The position numbers were made by a program, and so were the translations under genes. Below are positions 1 to 12,810 of a DNA stretch of 64,000 bases, in pieces. The notes under the pieces were generated by a model, which was given only the letters and a program-made list of their open reading frames with translations, was not told where the DNA came from and did no database searches. Each line of letters opens with the position of its first letter. Position 1 is the first letter of the stretch. Origin of the DNA: Crocodylus rhombifer (lineage: Eukaryota > Chordata > Crocodylia > Crocodylidae); assembly GCA_038503035.1 (NCBI GenBank), contig JAVSML010019206.1, forward strand, positions 28,930-92,929, read 5' to 3'.

Positions 1-1095
1 TCACAAGTTAAAAATACTTATTATTAAAGCTTAACTGCTCTAAATTCCATCTCCTCACAAAGAACATGTAAAATTGCTATATATCTTGCAGTCCTAAGAG
101 GACTCCAAAACAGTGCAATTACTAAGAATCAAAAGGGAACAGGTAGTGAATTGACCTTCAGGAGCATCCTTGAAACACAGATAGTCACTGCTTTTACTTT
201 AAAAAAAATAAAAGCTTAATAGATTTACACTTACTTCTTGTCTTAGCATCTCATTTCCCCCTCATTTAATAGAACAAGGCTACTGTAGGATAATAAGACT
301 CAAAAAAAAAAAAAAAATCAAATGAGTAAATCATTATATAAAAGATAAGTGAATTTGCCTATTACAGTGTCATTTGCATATCCAAGGCCATTAACACTGC
401 TGGGAACTTTAATTTAAATATTGATACCACAATTCACTATAACTTTTTATTTATTTATTTATTTTACACTAATGAGACCAACTTCATCAGCACTACATAA
501 AGTTATTGTACAGGGAGGTCACATCCCAGGGAAAATAGGTGTAGCATCATAAATTTTAAAAAACTTAAAACAGCTTATTATTGTAGCTTATTATTGTTTA
601 TTAAGCTTCTAGATCAGCTTGGTATTTTACAGCAAAAATTTCTGGGACAGGAACACTTGAGATCATACAAATCTAGGTGCTGGCCAATGATATATAAAGA
701 CAACTTTGAGGAGACAGGTTTTTTTAGATTACACCCACTGCTTTTTTGAGTTTGCAACCCCCTGGTAAAACTGGGCTGTTCACAGGAAGGAAGCAAACAA
801 GGAGAGCAGTTTATTTCCAAACACAAATGCAGCTAGGTGGTAGATTGAAAAGAAAACAGTAGGGATAACAAGAAGTAAATACGCTGAGAATAATGTAGCT
901 GGTGAAATACAAAGGAGGAACGCAAATGTAAAGCGTATCCAATTTGTGGGCTAGAATGGTATTGTGCAGAACTTCAGAAGGTGAATAAGTTTAGACTTGA
1001 TATACTGAGGTTTGGGGCTGGAAGGGAGGGGTGGAGCTTTGCAGTCTATCAGAAGCGAAACAGCCTTTTGGCTCAAGAGGACAGTAGAGCTATAG

Positions 1096-1261
1096 CAGGG
1101 TTGGGGAAAATGCAGCCCACCAGGCCATTCTATCCAGCTTGCAGGGCCCCTAAAAAATTTTAGAAAATATTTATCTGCCCTGAGCTGCACGTCATGTGGC
1201 CCTCAATGGCTTGCCAAAACTCAGTAAGTGGCCCTCCACACAAAATAATTGCCCACCCCTG
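1096..1261. mobile_element. Short hAT element, same ends as the 30.0 kb element
   Basis: Left CAGGGTTGGGGAAAATGC; the inverted right end CAGGGGTGGGCAATTATTT equals the 30031 terminus. Flanks AGCTATAG and TGCGATGG agree at 5 of 8 only. Confidence 0.65.
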
Positions 1262-3710
1262 TGCGATGGGCATATGAGACATCAGAGCAAAGCTCACGAT
1301 GGCCTCAAAACTGAAGGAAAGAACAGCCTTCTGATAACCCATGTTACCAGCATCCAGACCATACACTATTAGCTATTGGCTCATCAAGTCTTTGGGTGCA
1401 CAATGACAGCTTCCTATACTTCAGCCCATCATGTCTCGCCTTTTCCACTGGAAACAGTTACAGGTGAGGTAAGGAAGGACCTAACATCTTTAGCAAAGCT
1501 AGCAAAGTGTTTGCAAGGATGCCAAGGTTAGTGATAGAATGTGCAGTTTACAGCGAGTGCAGGTGTTTCCTGGGCAAGTATGGAACATATGAAAGTGAGG
1601 CAGCTCTAATCTACTTTTAAGCAGCACCAGCCAGGAACTTGAAGTAAATGGAGTGCAGTGAAGCCTAATGGTTATAAAAAACAGTATTCCCTCTCCCCCG
1701 TTTAGAGGTCAGGTTGTGTGCAAATGTAGAAAAACCCTGAAAAAACATAAGGCTCCTGAAACATACTAAGATTTAGTTCTTATTGTCACTGAGATGACAC
1801 ATTTCTGTGACAAGAAGTTTCATGTGCATGATTTTGTCTCTACTGGGATTTAACAGAGCATATCATGTTAGACTGCATTAAACACATTCTGTATGTTAAA
1901 TAAAGTTTATCATTTGGTAGAAATATATGTAGCAAATGCGTCTGAAAGGGGAAAAATGTTTCATTACTCATGGTTAATCTTAGCTAACTCCCTCCAAACT
2001 GATAGGCTCAGGGACTCAAACAGAACCTGAAACTACTTTTAGCTTGATTTAGGGAACTGAGATGACAACAGCACCTAAAATACGTTAAAAGCTCTAGACT
2101 ATGGATATAAGCAAGCACAGCAGTCTAGAAAACACGCATTTTGTAGTCTCTCTATATACACTCAGCACTAACATCTTGTTAATTCATTTTTCCCCTCATA
2201 AGTGTGTATAGGTGTGCCTGCAGGCACATGTGCAATACCCAGCTGCTGTTCTCTCCCACCATAACTGGTTGGCTAACTTGTTTTAGGCATCTATAAACAG
2301 TTGCTCTCATGAAAGAATAAAAAGTTTGAGAAAGATGTATTCTTCTGCAATGGGCTGTTAGGATTCAGGTGTAAGATTAAGCCAGGGATGATAGTGACAT
2401 CTAAGGGTAAATCTAAGATTTTGAAGAGTGGGGTTCAGATGGTGTGGTGCATCATCCCATATAAACCACCCAAGTTTTCCTCCAGGTAAAAAGAAACTAG
2501 AAGCATTACTAATATGCTAGGGGTCCAGAGCTATACTATTCAGTTTAAGACTAAAGCAAAAACAAATATAAAACTTTATTGGAATGAGTTGTAAACGATC
2601 TATAGAACTGTGGAACAGGAGCTACCATTACCAGGAGCAGCTAACAGACGGCAGAATTGCAGAAGAAAGTCTAGCATGATCAGTGGAAAATCAAGACCAT
2701 TACAAAGATGAAAGGGTTGTTAACACTGGTGGAATTAAAAGTTTAGAAGGAACCAGGTAGATTAGTTAGCCGTGATCTGAACTGATACCTCTCACCAGCG
2801 CTTAAATAGAAATGCTGCTGCCACTGCCAGGCAGTTGGTTTTAAATTTTGTGGGGTGGGAGGGAAGGGGGACAGGAATCAGAGGGACGGTGCAACTGCAT
2901 GAGTTCACACCTGCTTAATTCACCCCTGGGTGAGGACAACTTTTGCTGGACAATGGATTTTGCCAAGGGTGGGCACACACCCATGCTGAAAAGAGAAAAG
3001 AACAATACTTTAAATTCCCCTATCCCAAAAAATGGGATAGGGCAAAAAATGAACTCTGGCGACTTAATCTTGCAGGAAGCAATGACTGTAATCCTAGCTG
3101 ACACTTCCTTCAGTCCTATTTTTTTTTGCTACAGCAAAAAAGCTACAGCAGAAAAAGCAAATTCCAGGAAGTTGAATCTATGGGGCTCAAACACCTGAAT
3201 AAACAGCTATGCATTTCAGTGATCTACTAAACTGCTGCTCCTTAAAAAAAAGGAGGTGGGGATACCCTGAAGTACTCTGAAAGACAGACGGACTTCTCTC
3301 AGCCTCTTCCCCAAAGCAAACAGAGAAGGCATGGAAATTTGACATTTACAGCTGGATTTCTCAGAGGTCCTGAGCACTGTTAGCCTCTAACTTGACTACC
3401 TGCAACCCTTGCCAAAATCACATTTAAAGTGGCTCTGATGTTAGACTCTTAATTTAAGTAAAGACACTGTAAGGATCCTTTGGTTGTACCTGTCATTCAC
3501 ATTAAGAAGTGAGGCATACAGAAAAAAGTGAACTTATTACACATTCAGTCTCATTTAAGTGCATAAAAATTGTCAATTTTGGACACCTTCCCCCAAAACC
3601 CACTCATTGGAGAGAGAGGGGGAAGTCCACTGCAAAAAACAACAGAAAGTACATAAAGTCACACTATTCACCTATCTTTTAAACAGTAAAAACAATCAAC
3701 CCTGTTCTGT

Positions 3711-4012
3711 CAGTGGTTCTCAATCAGTGCGACTCAAGATCCTTTGAAGGGTGCTGCAGTGTCATACGATGTTAGCAATATTAGGTGTGCAAACATGATT
3801 CACAAGCTAAACCCAGATATTTCAAATATGAATTTACAGCTCCAAAACATTCTGACCTACTGTGGTTTGAGTTCTTTGCAACAGAAAACCTGCTCTATTT
3901 ATTTTTCCTACAGTCAAAAGAAACAAGTGAGAATAAAGACTTGGAATTTTCTGAGGCATGCCCTGTGTTCAAGGAGGGCTACCTTGACCCTAAGGAAGGT
4001 TGAAAACGACTG
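3711..4012. mobile_element. Small hAT element (CAGTGGTTCTCAA family)
   Basis: CAGTGGTTCTCAA at the left and its inverse CAGTCGTTTTCAACC at the right. The interior (GAAGGGTGCTG, GTTAGCA, TTAGGTGTGCAAA) recurs at 26884-27124 and in reverse at 55147-55926. No clear target duplication. Confidence 0.65.
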
Positions 4013-5689
4013 CTTTACAGTCAGGGCTAGGTTAAGTAGCAATCCCCCCCAGAAAGAGGCATATAAAACTGTTCGATAATTTAAAGTTAGTTTAGATCAG
4101 TTGCTGACATTCTAACTTCCACTTTGATTAGACTAGAAATAACAGGGAGAACACCCCTTTGCTTTCCTATTCTCACCCTCAAAAAGAGGGTTGACCAATA
4201 GTGCTAAACTCAAGACTCTAGCAGCACTAACAGGTGCCACCACAATAGAGCTTTAAAGTCTGCAGGGGTTGGTTGGTGGTACAAAAGTCCCCCACAGAGT
4301 CAATCAATATTGTGTGCATCTTTTTTAGGGGGGGGAAGGGGAACAGCTACTGAATAAATCAATAGATTCATAATTTACTTATTTAATAAGCCTGCCACCA
4401 AGTAAAAAAGAAGGGTTGATAGTTCTTGCTATAATTTAGTTTTCAAAATTAACAATCCTTCAAAATTTTCACACTTGATATCAAAAGGTCATTTATATTA
4501 ATAAATGTTTTTGCACTGCAATTTTTTTCTAGAAAATGAAACCCCGCCACAATCCTCACTCCTCGGAGTTCATTGACACAGGCAGAGGCACAACTTTACA
4601 GCCAAAAGATATTTCTCGCCACTTCCCAAGGCAGACAAAGAAAAGGGTTTTTTTTTTACATGACATACTGTACATTTACACAACTAACATACAGCACCAC
4701 ATGCGATTAAATAGTCAATTTTTTTTTTTTTTTTTTTTAATAAGCGAAGTGAAGAGTTCCTTGTTTTACACAAACACTAGATGCAACAAAAGCGAAGACG
4801 GTTTCAGATAAGCCTGTGACTTCAGAGATAGAAATAGAGCTGGAGGGCTAAATGGGAAGTATTATCACTATTGATCATATCCCAGTGTGCATCAAAAGCC
4901 CCTGGAGGGGAGAGTGCTGTCCTCCCCCTGCCCCTATTTCTCCAGTTATAATATACACAGAATGTATGTGTAGAGTGACATCCTGTTTATTGTTCAACTA
5001 ACCTCATTCTAATTTCAACGTAACTGGAGGATTTTCAAAACAAAATGGCTAACATTTTTGTAAGCTTATCATTATCATCTCTTGGCAATCACAGTTGTGC
5101 CTGTCATTCTCTTCCCCTCCTTTTTTAAATCTAGCAGATCAATTCACCACCAACATCATCTTTTCTCACTTTATAGTATATTCTCTTGAGGAATACTGTA
5201 CTTAACACCTTCCAGGAATTTTCTTTTAGGCTTTTCCCCCCCTTCTGGCCACAGAGGAAAAACTAAGCATAAGCTGATCATTGACTGAAATCACCAAGAT
5301 AAGAGCTTTTAACAATCGCTATGTGACACAGACAAGGGTCTTCAAGTGAAAGAGATGGTGTTCATAATGACATTACAGACAAATGCAACAGAAAGAAGTA
5401 GGGTCTTGCAGCTACTTGAACCCTCCGTAGTAGCTGCACACGGCTCTTGGCTGTGTAGTCAGCTTCAACAGAGCACAATCTTTTTTAAAGAAATTATGAC
5501 CACAGGGTTAGCTAACAATATGCAGGATCTTCTCACAAGCATATAGTGCTAGACAATTAGGTCACACACTGCTTGTTTAAAAAAAATCAGTTGAATACAG
5601 ATGAAGGTCAAGGAATAAAAGTATATGAGAAGGAGATGGCGGAGGGGGAGGAGAAGAAAGGAGCTGAGATTTGTTTTAGATCTCCACAA

Positions 5690-6420
5690 TCATCAATTGC
5701 CCTCCCACCCAGAACCAGGGCCTGGACTGGGGTGGGAGGGCAGCAGCTGTTTGTAGCCTCCTGGCTGCAGATGGCCCTGACTCTGGGTGGCTGCTGACAG
5801 CCACAGAGCCCAGGCTGCTCCCATGGAAGCCCTGCTGCAAGCAGCCTGGGCTCCATGGCTATCAGCAGCTACCCAGAACCTGGGCTAGCTGCAAACATCT
5901 GCCTCCACCCCAGCCCCAGCTGCCTCCCAGCCCCAGCCCCAGGCTCCGGGGAGGCAGCACATACCAGCAATGGTCCCCGCTGTGCTGCCCTCGCTGCTTC
6001 TGCAAAGCAGCGTTGGAACCTGGCACGGCAGGGCACAGAGGGGGCTGCAGAAAGCAGGTGGGGGCAGCAGTGAGGGGCACAACACTGCGCTGCTGCCCAC
6101 ACTGCTCCTGCCCACACAGGGGAAGTGTGGCAGAGCAGTGGGGAGCTGGGAGCAGGCAGCTGCTTTCTGTGCCCTGCAACTGTGCCCTGCTGCACCAGGT
6201 TCCAATGCTGCTCTGCAGAAGCAGCAAGGGCAGCACAACAGGGAGCACTGCTGGTATGTGCTGCCTCCCCAGAGTTCAGGGCCAGGTCTGGGGCTGGGAG
6301 GCGGCTGGGGTGGAGGTAGCAGATGTTTGCAGCTGGCCCAGGTTCTGGGTAACTGCTAACAGCCACAGAGCCCGGGATGGGGGCAGGGGCCATCAACAGG
6401 GCATCCTACCATGTACCTCC
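5690..6420. mobile_element. GC-rich foldback element (hAT-like)
   Basis: An inverted repeat about 520 bp long. The left arm from 5853 (CAGCTACCCAGAACCTGGG, CTGCAAACATCTGCC) pairs with the right arm ending near 6365 (CCCAGGTTCTGGGTAACTGC). A nested hairpin lies at 5781-5870 (GCCACAGAGCCCAGGCTGCT / AGCAGCCTGGGCTC). Related to the 10.1 kb element. Ends not fixed by a target duplication. Long ORFs on both strands are mirror images. Confidence 0.65.
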
Positions 6421-6671
6421 TGCCCTCATTTTGTTTTTCTGGTGTGCCGGCACTCCAGTGCCTTCCAAGGTAGGCATTGTGGGGGTTTTCAGCACTCCAG
6501 CCAATACTACCCGTGCCCCAACATCATTACAGAAAAAGAAAAGAAAAGGAATACCATTCACCTGATTTTTAAAAATTGATTGATGCAAAAAATCAAGTCT
6601 GATAAAACTTCATACAGATTTTGTTTTCTTTGTAAATAACGCATTCTTACTTCCCTCTCATTGTTTATAAG

Positions 6672-7301
6672 CAGGGATCTGGATTATCCATTTCCTGTGG
6701 AAAAACATGGATTTTTCCCTTTGAAGTGGGAAACCACGGGTTTCCCCTTGCAGGGTGGCAGACTGCCAGCCCGTAAGGAGCTGCTAAGGGCTGGGGGGAG
6801 CAGGACAGGGCAATCAGAAGCAAGGGGCACCATGTACATGTGTGTATGCATACACACATGTGGCCAGCAGTACAGCTAGGGTGCTAGGAGAAGCTCCTGC
6901 AGGTAAGTCTGTGAGAGATGGGGAGAGGGGGCATAGAAAACACCTGAGGGGGCACAACTCTGTGCTGCTGTGGCCACCCCACTTCTACAGGGCACTGGGT
7001 ACAGCCAAGCTGCACACTTTGTTCCCCGTGCTCCACAGCACTGAGATTAAGACAGCAGCTCAGTGAGGGAATGTGCACTGTGCCCAAGTCCACCAGGACA
7101 TTCGCCCTGGGGGAGGGCTGGCAGGTGGGGAAGCAGTGGCAGCAGGTTGGTGAGGGAATTAGTGAGGGAGGAAGCACATGCTGCGCCCTTGCCCACCAGG
7201 CTGGGAGCCCTTGGGGCAGGGCTGGGGGCACTGCCCATATTATAAACATATCAATAAAACATTGTGTTCAACTGATTTATGAGAGAAAACCAGGATCCCT
7301 G
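6672..7301. mobile_element. Inverted-repeat DNA element
   Basis: Left CAGGGATCTGGATTATC and inverted right end CAGGGATCCTGGTTTTCTC. The interior is GC-rich with a TGTGTATGCATACACA palindrome at about 6840-6856. Flanks show no convincing duplication, so the superfamily is uncertain. Confidence 0.55.
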
Positions 7302-7413
7302 TAATTATATAAGGGACTTTCTATTACCCAGTAGAATGGTTGTGGACTGACAAAACACCAAGAAATTACCTCTTCGTCTATGTATTTATACCAGACAGAA
7401 TTGCTTTCAGTTT

Positions 7414-7545
7414 TCATAGGTTCATAGATGTAGGGTCAGAAGGGACCTGGGCAGATCAAGTCCAACCCCCTGCCCTGGGCAGGAATGAATACTGGGCTCA
7501 TATGACCCCTGGTAAAGTTTAAGCTCATATGACCCCAGCTAGGTA
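7414..7545 (-). mobile_element. CR1 3' tail fragment in the DAPK1 intron
   Basis: TTCATAGATGTAGGGTCAG, AAGGGACCTGGGCAGATC and CCAACCCCCTGCCCTGGGC are CR1 3'-end sequence in minus sense. It contains a short duplication (GCTCATATGACCCC twice). Truncated before the coding region. Confidence 0.85.
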
Positions 7546-7840
7546 ATCACATCTTTTCTTGTGGCAACCTACAGAATATTTTCTTGCAGAAGTCTGGGAA
7601 CACTAAGCAGGCATGCTGTCCCCATGCCTGTCCATGAAACACAAAAAGTCGACTCAGCCATGAAACTAGCTAATAGCCAAAGGACTGTTCAATGTCTATA
7701 GTAAAGATTTTTTTTAATCATATTATTTTGCAAAGTCTTATAATCTAGGTGTTACTTTCTACAACAAGCACATTATCAGACAAAAAATGATTACTAAAGT
7801 TGTCAAGTGTTCCTTTATAAGCACATATATATAACATCTT

Positions 7841-8527
7841 GGGCCATGCCTAGAAGAAACGGGAGGCATGTGTACACAACACTTTAAAGTGGGCTAAATG
7901 CTTTTGCACCCCTTTAATGGTGTCAGTGTTTGCATGCCTCAGCAGCGTATTGCGCATTAATTCCAGCCAGTGCTGGAAATTCAGCGGCATAAGGTGCCTT
8001 AAATGACTTGGGGCACAGCAAACTAAAACTCCTTTGATTTTAGTTTGCTGCCCCTACAGCTACAGAGCGAAGTACTGAGCTCCGTGCAGCTCCACAGCTC
8101 TGCAGGAAGCCCTGCAGACAGCCTGGCAGTAGTCTGGGAAAGCAGGCTGTGCCCAAGAAAAGCGGTGAGCCTGATCTTCTGGCCACACCTCCCCGCCCAG
8201 CCTCCCCCGCTCCCCCAAGCCTGCCTGCCTGAGCTGCACAGGGGCCCAGTTCTTCCCTCTGCAGCTGCAGCGCCCCCCCCAGGACAATCCAAGCTGGGTG
8301 TCTGAGGGTGGGTGCCCGCTGCAGCAGAAGGAAGCACCAGCCCCACCCCCACCACCCAAGGACCGCTCCGCCCCCCAGCAGCTCGTTCTTTCCTCCCTGC
8401 CAGAGAGGCACCCGAGTCAGCGGGCTGTGTGCACAACAGGGGTGGCTTTAATCAGCCCTAAATTGAAGTGGTGTTCTTTAAAACCCACTGTTTCACCTGA
8501 AGGCCCCCATTTTGTCTGCACATACCC
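7841..8527. mobile_element. GG-ended inverted-repeat element with GC-rich core
   Basis: Left GGGCCATGCCTAGAAG and inverted right end GGGTATGTGCAGAC. Both are followed inward by A-rich then GGGAGGC/GGGGGCC blocks. Flanks CTT and TTA do not match exactly. It ends 42 bp before the solo LTR at 8570. Overlapping GC-rich ORFs are not genes. Confidence 0.5.
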
Positions 8528-8569
8528 TTAGATATGAAAGTGGCAAAACAACAATGCAAAAATACTACT

Positions 8570-9724
8570 TGTCACGGGGGCACTTGGGTGCCCTGTGTCT
8601 TGGAGGAAATAAGGGCAACTGCTACACTTTAAGGCCGCCCAGATGCCGGTTGCTGGCAACCAGGCAGGTCAGGTGACCTGAAGGGGGCAGGGCCGGGCCT
8701 TAATAAACAGCCCAGGCCGGAGCCAGAGTAGCAGTTTCCTTCTGGCTGCTGTAGGAGCAGGAGCAGGAGCACTGTGGGGAAGCTGAGCAGCCTGAGTCAA
8801 TGGTTGCGGCCTGACCACCCTGACGGGCTGCAATGATGCCGGTAAGTGAACCCTATAAGAGACTGTGACTAAGGAGCCGAGTGAGTGTTGTGTTATAAGC
8901 CGGTAGGCTTCTTGTTTGTGTTGCAGCTGCTTGGCTCATGGTTTTGTTATGGTCAAACCGGAGGACCGGGTGAGGCTGTAGGGGTGTGAGGAGGCCTCAC
9001 GGGAGCTCCCCAATAATCTGGGGGTTCCTGGTGCCCAGCAGGGCACAGCTAGCAGTGCCAGGCGGGCACAGCTGTTTGCGCCCATGGGGCGCGTGCTGAG
9101 GGGTGTTGACCCCCGCCTTGTGGGGCAAGACGAGAGAGAAGCCCTAGTAGGGCAAAGGGACCGAGACAGTGGTCCTGGGGGCCAGGCACGGCTGCGGCCA
9201 CCTGAGCCCCAACTGGGTTAGGACTAGGAAAGAGCCCCGGAGGGCTCCCTAGTGCTGGAGACTCTAGTGCCACAGTGGGCACGGCGAGCAGACGCCGTAG
9301 AGGCACTCGGCGTATAGGGGTTGAGGCCCCAGAGAGGGGGCAACGAGCGCGAGAAGCGAGGCCCCAGAGAGGGCCAGGTAAGGCTCAGGCGGCCTGAGCC
9401 TGAGTGGAAGAGTATCGCCAGCGGGCCCAAGAGGGGCGCCAAAGGGCAAGAACTCAAGAACGTCCAGGAACAGCTGCGAGGCTTGGGGCGTGCTGAAGGG
9501 GAGGCAGGAGGCATGCATTGCCCATAAGGCTGGGGTGAGAGCACCCCACTAGGAACGGAGGTAACATCAGCGTGGTGTCAAAAGTGCAAGTAGGCAGCCT
9601 CCCATAACTGAACTCATAAGATCAAAGACATGACGGGTGAGTCGAGGGTGCTGGATCACCTTAATTGACATGGCAGGGGGCGCTAGGGAGCTTCACAGCT
9701 GCTCCTAGGCCCCACTCCATGACA
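8570..9724 (+). repeat. Solo LTR, copy 1 (1155 bp)
   Basis: Begins TGTCACGGGGG and ends CCATGACA. It is flanked by exact 5-bp duplications CTACT (8565-8569 and 9725-9729). It shares with 52300-53613 the blocks AGGCCGGAGCC, CGGAGGACCGGGTGAGGCT, AGGCAGCCTCCCATA and CCTAGGCCCCACTCC. An AATAAA/TATA-like TAATAAACAG lies at 8701. There is no internal retroviral coding DNA, so this is a recombined solo LTR. Superfamily (retroviral or Ty3/gypsy-like) is not resolved. Orientation is assumed from the TATA-like box. Confidence 0.82.
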
Positions 9725-10085
9725 CTACTACAAATCAGATCAGCAATTCCCTTAACAAGTTTCTTTATTTGTAACTCAAAAGGATTTATTCTGATGTAGT
9801 ATTTTTCCACTTTCATCTAAGGTAGAGGGCATTATCAATTATAAACGAGCAGGCATATCTTGTTGAAGTCAAGGAGGAATTACAGATCACATGTCAAGAG
9901 CAAATGGTTATTTCATCATACACACTTGTGAAAAATTGGTTTATCCATTTTCTTCTCTCATCTTCAAAATTTTCCAACTGAAATATTAGAATTTCTCTGG
10001 GAAAGTTAATAGTTCACATGTCCAGTTTTGGCATATGTGACTCCCACAGATGCATCAACTCCCAATGCATATAAACACCCATGCT

Positions 10086-11003
10086 CAGGGATTGGCAACC
10101 CTGGGAACATGTGACGGAGCATGGCATGCTAAGCCATTTTGCTTGGTATGCCACAGCAAGCTTGGGCTGTGGGCAGTTGCTGCCCACCATGGAGCCCAGG
10201 CTGCCTGCAGCAGGCGACCAGGGGGCAGCAAGCCCCGCTGCAAGTAGCCTGGGCTCTGTGGCTGGCAACAGCTGCCTGGAGCCCAGGTCAGCTGTGGCTG
10301 GGAGGCTGCATGTGTGCCTCCAAGCAAATGGTAGGGGAAGAAGTCTGGGGAAGTGAAACCCCAGCTCTTCCCCTGCCATCCATGCAGAGGTACACATGCA
10401 GCCACTGCCACCATGGAGCCAATGACCGTGCTCTGGAGCTCAGTACAGCTGTTTGCATCCTGCTGGCTGCCTATTACAGCTACCCAGAAGTCAGGCCAGC
10501 TGTGGCAGCCAGCCAGAAGGTTGCAACCAGCTGCACTGGGCTCTGGAGCCCTTGGCTGTATTCTGTGGCAGTGGCTACACAGGCATCTTTGGGTAGATGG
10601 TGGGGGAGTGGCTGGAGTTGTACTGCCCCAGGCATCTCTCCCACTGTTTGCCCAGAGGCACACATGCACCTGCTGCTACCATGGAGCCCAGCTGGAGCTG
10701 CTTGCTGGCATTTACCTGGGCTCTGGGCACCTGTAGCAGGTGCCAACAGCTATACTGGGCAGAGAGCACTGGCTCTGTGCCAGAAGTGACTGCACATGCA
10801 CCTTGGGGCACAAGGAATGGGCTCAGGCAGTCAAACCCTGACCTCTCCCCTGCCCTGTGCCTGGAGGCAAGTGTGCAGCTGCTGCGAGACATAAGGCCCC
10901 TCATACTTCCCCCTCACAGTCTGCCCCTGGCATGTCAAGTTAAGGCATGGGTCAGGGGCTGGAATGTTTTTGCCACTTGGGCCAAAAACACTGCTGACCC
11001 CTA
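10086..11003. mobile_element. Foldback hAT element
   Basis: Starts CAGGGATTGGCAACC; the inverted right end reads TAGGGGTCAGCAGTG. Flanking 8-mers CCCATGCT and CCCAAGAT agree at 6 of 8. Interior hairpins: about 10309-10495 pairs with about 10485-10685 (CAGTACAGCTG...TGGCTGCC against GGCAGCCAGCC...CAGCTGCACTG). Another is at about 10160-10260. No transposase. Apparent ORFs on both strands follow from the symmetry. Confidence 0.75.
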
Positions 11004-12403
11004 CCCAAGATTATACATTTTAAACTCTTTTTTTTCTTTCCATGTTTTATGTCATCCCTTTATTTGCTTTTAGTTTAAAAATTAGAGCAAACTTCATCCA
11101 ACTATTTTAAGGCTACTAGGTTCCTGGTGTGCTAATGATGCTGCTTATTATGCTGACCTTTGTCTTTACACTTCCTTTTACTGTTGACTCCTTTAAGATT
11201 GCAAGTCCACTGAGGCTGAGACTGTTTGTTTGGTGTATAATGCCACACATAATGGATTCCTGATGCTAGTGTCTTTAGTAATATAAATAATAACTGCAAG
11301 AATTATGTTTCTCATCTGATTTCAAGAGAGAGTAGCTTGGAAGTTAAGATATTTTTCAATTAACAAAGCTCACCAGTCAGTCACTGATAAAATAAAGGCT
11401 TTGCTAATATTAAAAATTCAAATAAAAGCCATTGCACATGTTGGAAGGGAGCTCTTATGTTTTTATAGCAATGACTGTTTTGGCAAATGTGTCCTTATTG
11501 CCTCTGATAAGTTTAAGATTACTAAGCTTATATTTTCAATTGAGCTTTATTTGTAGCCTTGACTGTGATTTATGGAACAGGCTACACTTAGTATAGTACT
11601 TATGATGCTTTATAGTTCTTGTCATCAGCAATACAACCATATTTTAATCAAACACTGAAGACCTCCCCCTTTATCCCAAACCTAACAAACTAGGTCACCA
11701 TGGATACAGTGTTCTAGCAAGTTTCTGTTGCTGCTTGCTCTTCCCCCAAACTATTTGCTTCCTTTCAGGAACATGGCACGTGAACAGGGTGCATGATTAT
11801 ACAATGACTCATAGGCAGAAGAACTGTTAAGCTTTCCGGCCTTGAGCAATTACCTTCTGATTCTGTTTTCTTCCCCCTTTACTCTTATTTTGCTGAAGCA
11901 AGTGTTTTCTAAGGAATCTGTTTTCCATTTTTTTAAAAAAAAGTCTACGTTAAGATAACACCGAGGTTTCAGAATGTAACATACCAAGTGAGAGGGTAAT
12001 GACAGCCTCAGCATTATCCTTCTGTTTGCACATCCTACAAAACAAAGATCCTTTGAAAAAGAGGCAAAAAAGTGCAGCACAAAGGTAAAATCCAGTATAA
12101 TGGATAATCAGGATAGTACTGTAGGCTCTGAAATATGGTATAAAGGATGTCTTCTTACATAATATGAACTGCTTCAGTTAGACAAATTGCTGTCAGCGGT
12201 GCTGACTCCACTGGTATGTTACAGTAAAGTTGTTGCTAAGCTTTATAAATGTGACTGTTTGTTTTTTATATGTCAATGCATCAAAGGCAGGCAGTCTGAG
12301 AAGTTTAAAATATTTCACTGGCATTTCTAACTTCACTTGACATGCTCAAGAATTTAAATATCGTTTAAACTCTACAAGTTGAGGAAAACCTGTACAGTAC
12401 ATA

Positions 12404-12810
12404 CAGGGGCGGATCCAAGGGGTGCAGCGCCGTAGGAACCTGGGCTCAACAAGACTTGCTCCCAGGCTGCAAGAGAAATCTTCAGGCCAGGGTGGTCAGG
12501 AAGCAGGGACCTGACGGAGAAAACAACACTGCTACCATTGTTCCAGGCCAAGCCCAGCTCCCTCCACAGATACTCTGCAGTCCCTGGCTGGAGCAAGACA
12601 GGAGTGGCTTGGGGTCCCCATCTCAGCTGGGGACAGTAGCAGCAGTATCAGTGGATGGGCAGGTCCTATCCCCTTTGCGGACCTGCTCCCTGCGTGGTTA
12701 ACCAAAGTTCCCTGCTAACCTGAGGACTCCGGTCACACCTAGCCCCACCCCCTGTGACATGAGGGACAGTGTGACGCACCCCCCTTTACTAAATCCTGGA
12801 TCTGCCCATG
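12404..12810. mobile_element. Non-autonomous hAT element, 407 bp
   Basis: Left end CAGGGGCGGATCCAAGG and inverted right end CATGGGCAGATCCAGG are imperfect inverted repeats. Flanks AGTACATA and GGTGCATA agree at 6 of 8 positions, a decayed 8-bp target duplication. Confidence 0.8.

Noticed and set aside
5862..6579. Overlapping ORFs of up to 188 codons on both strands
   Set aside because: The sequence is a long inverted repeat, so each frame has a mirror image; composition follows the repeat, not a protein.
8570..9724. Interpretation as an inverted-repeat DNA transposon because both ends read TGTCAC on opposite strands
   Set aside because: The inverted match is short, termini are TG...CA, both copies have 5-bp duplications and a TATA-like box; a solo LTR fits better.
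10085..10789. ORFs of 216 and 194 codons on opposite strands
   Set aside because: Both are inside the palindromic hAT 10086-11003 and mirror each other.
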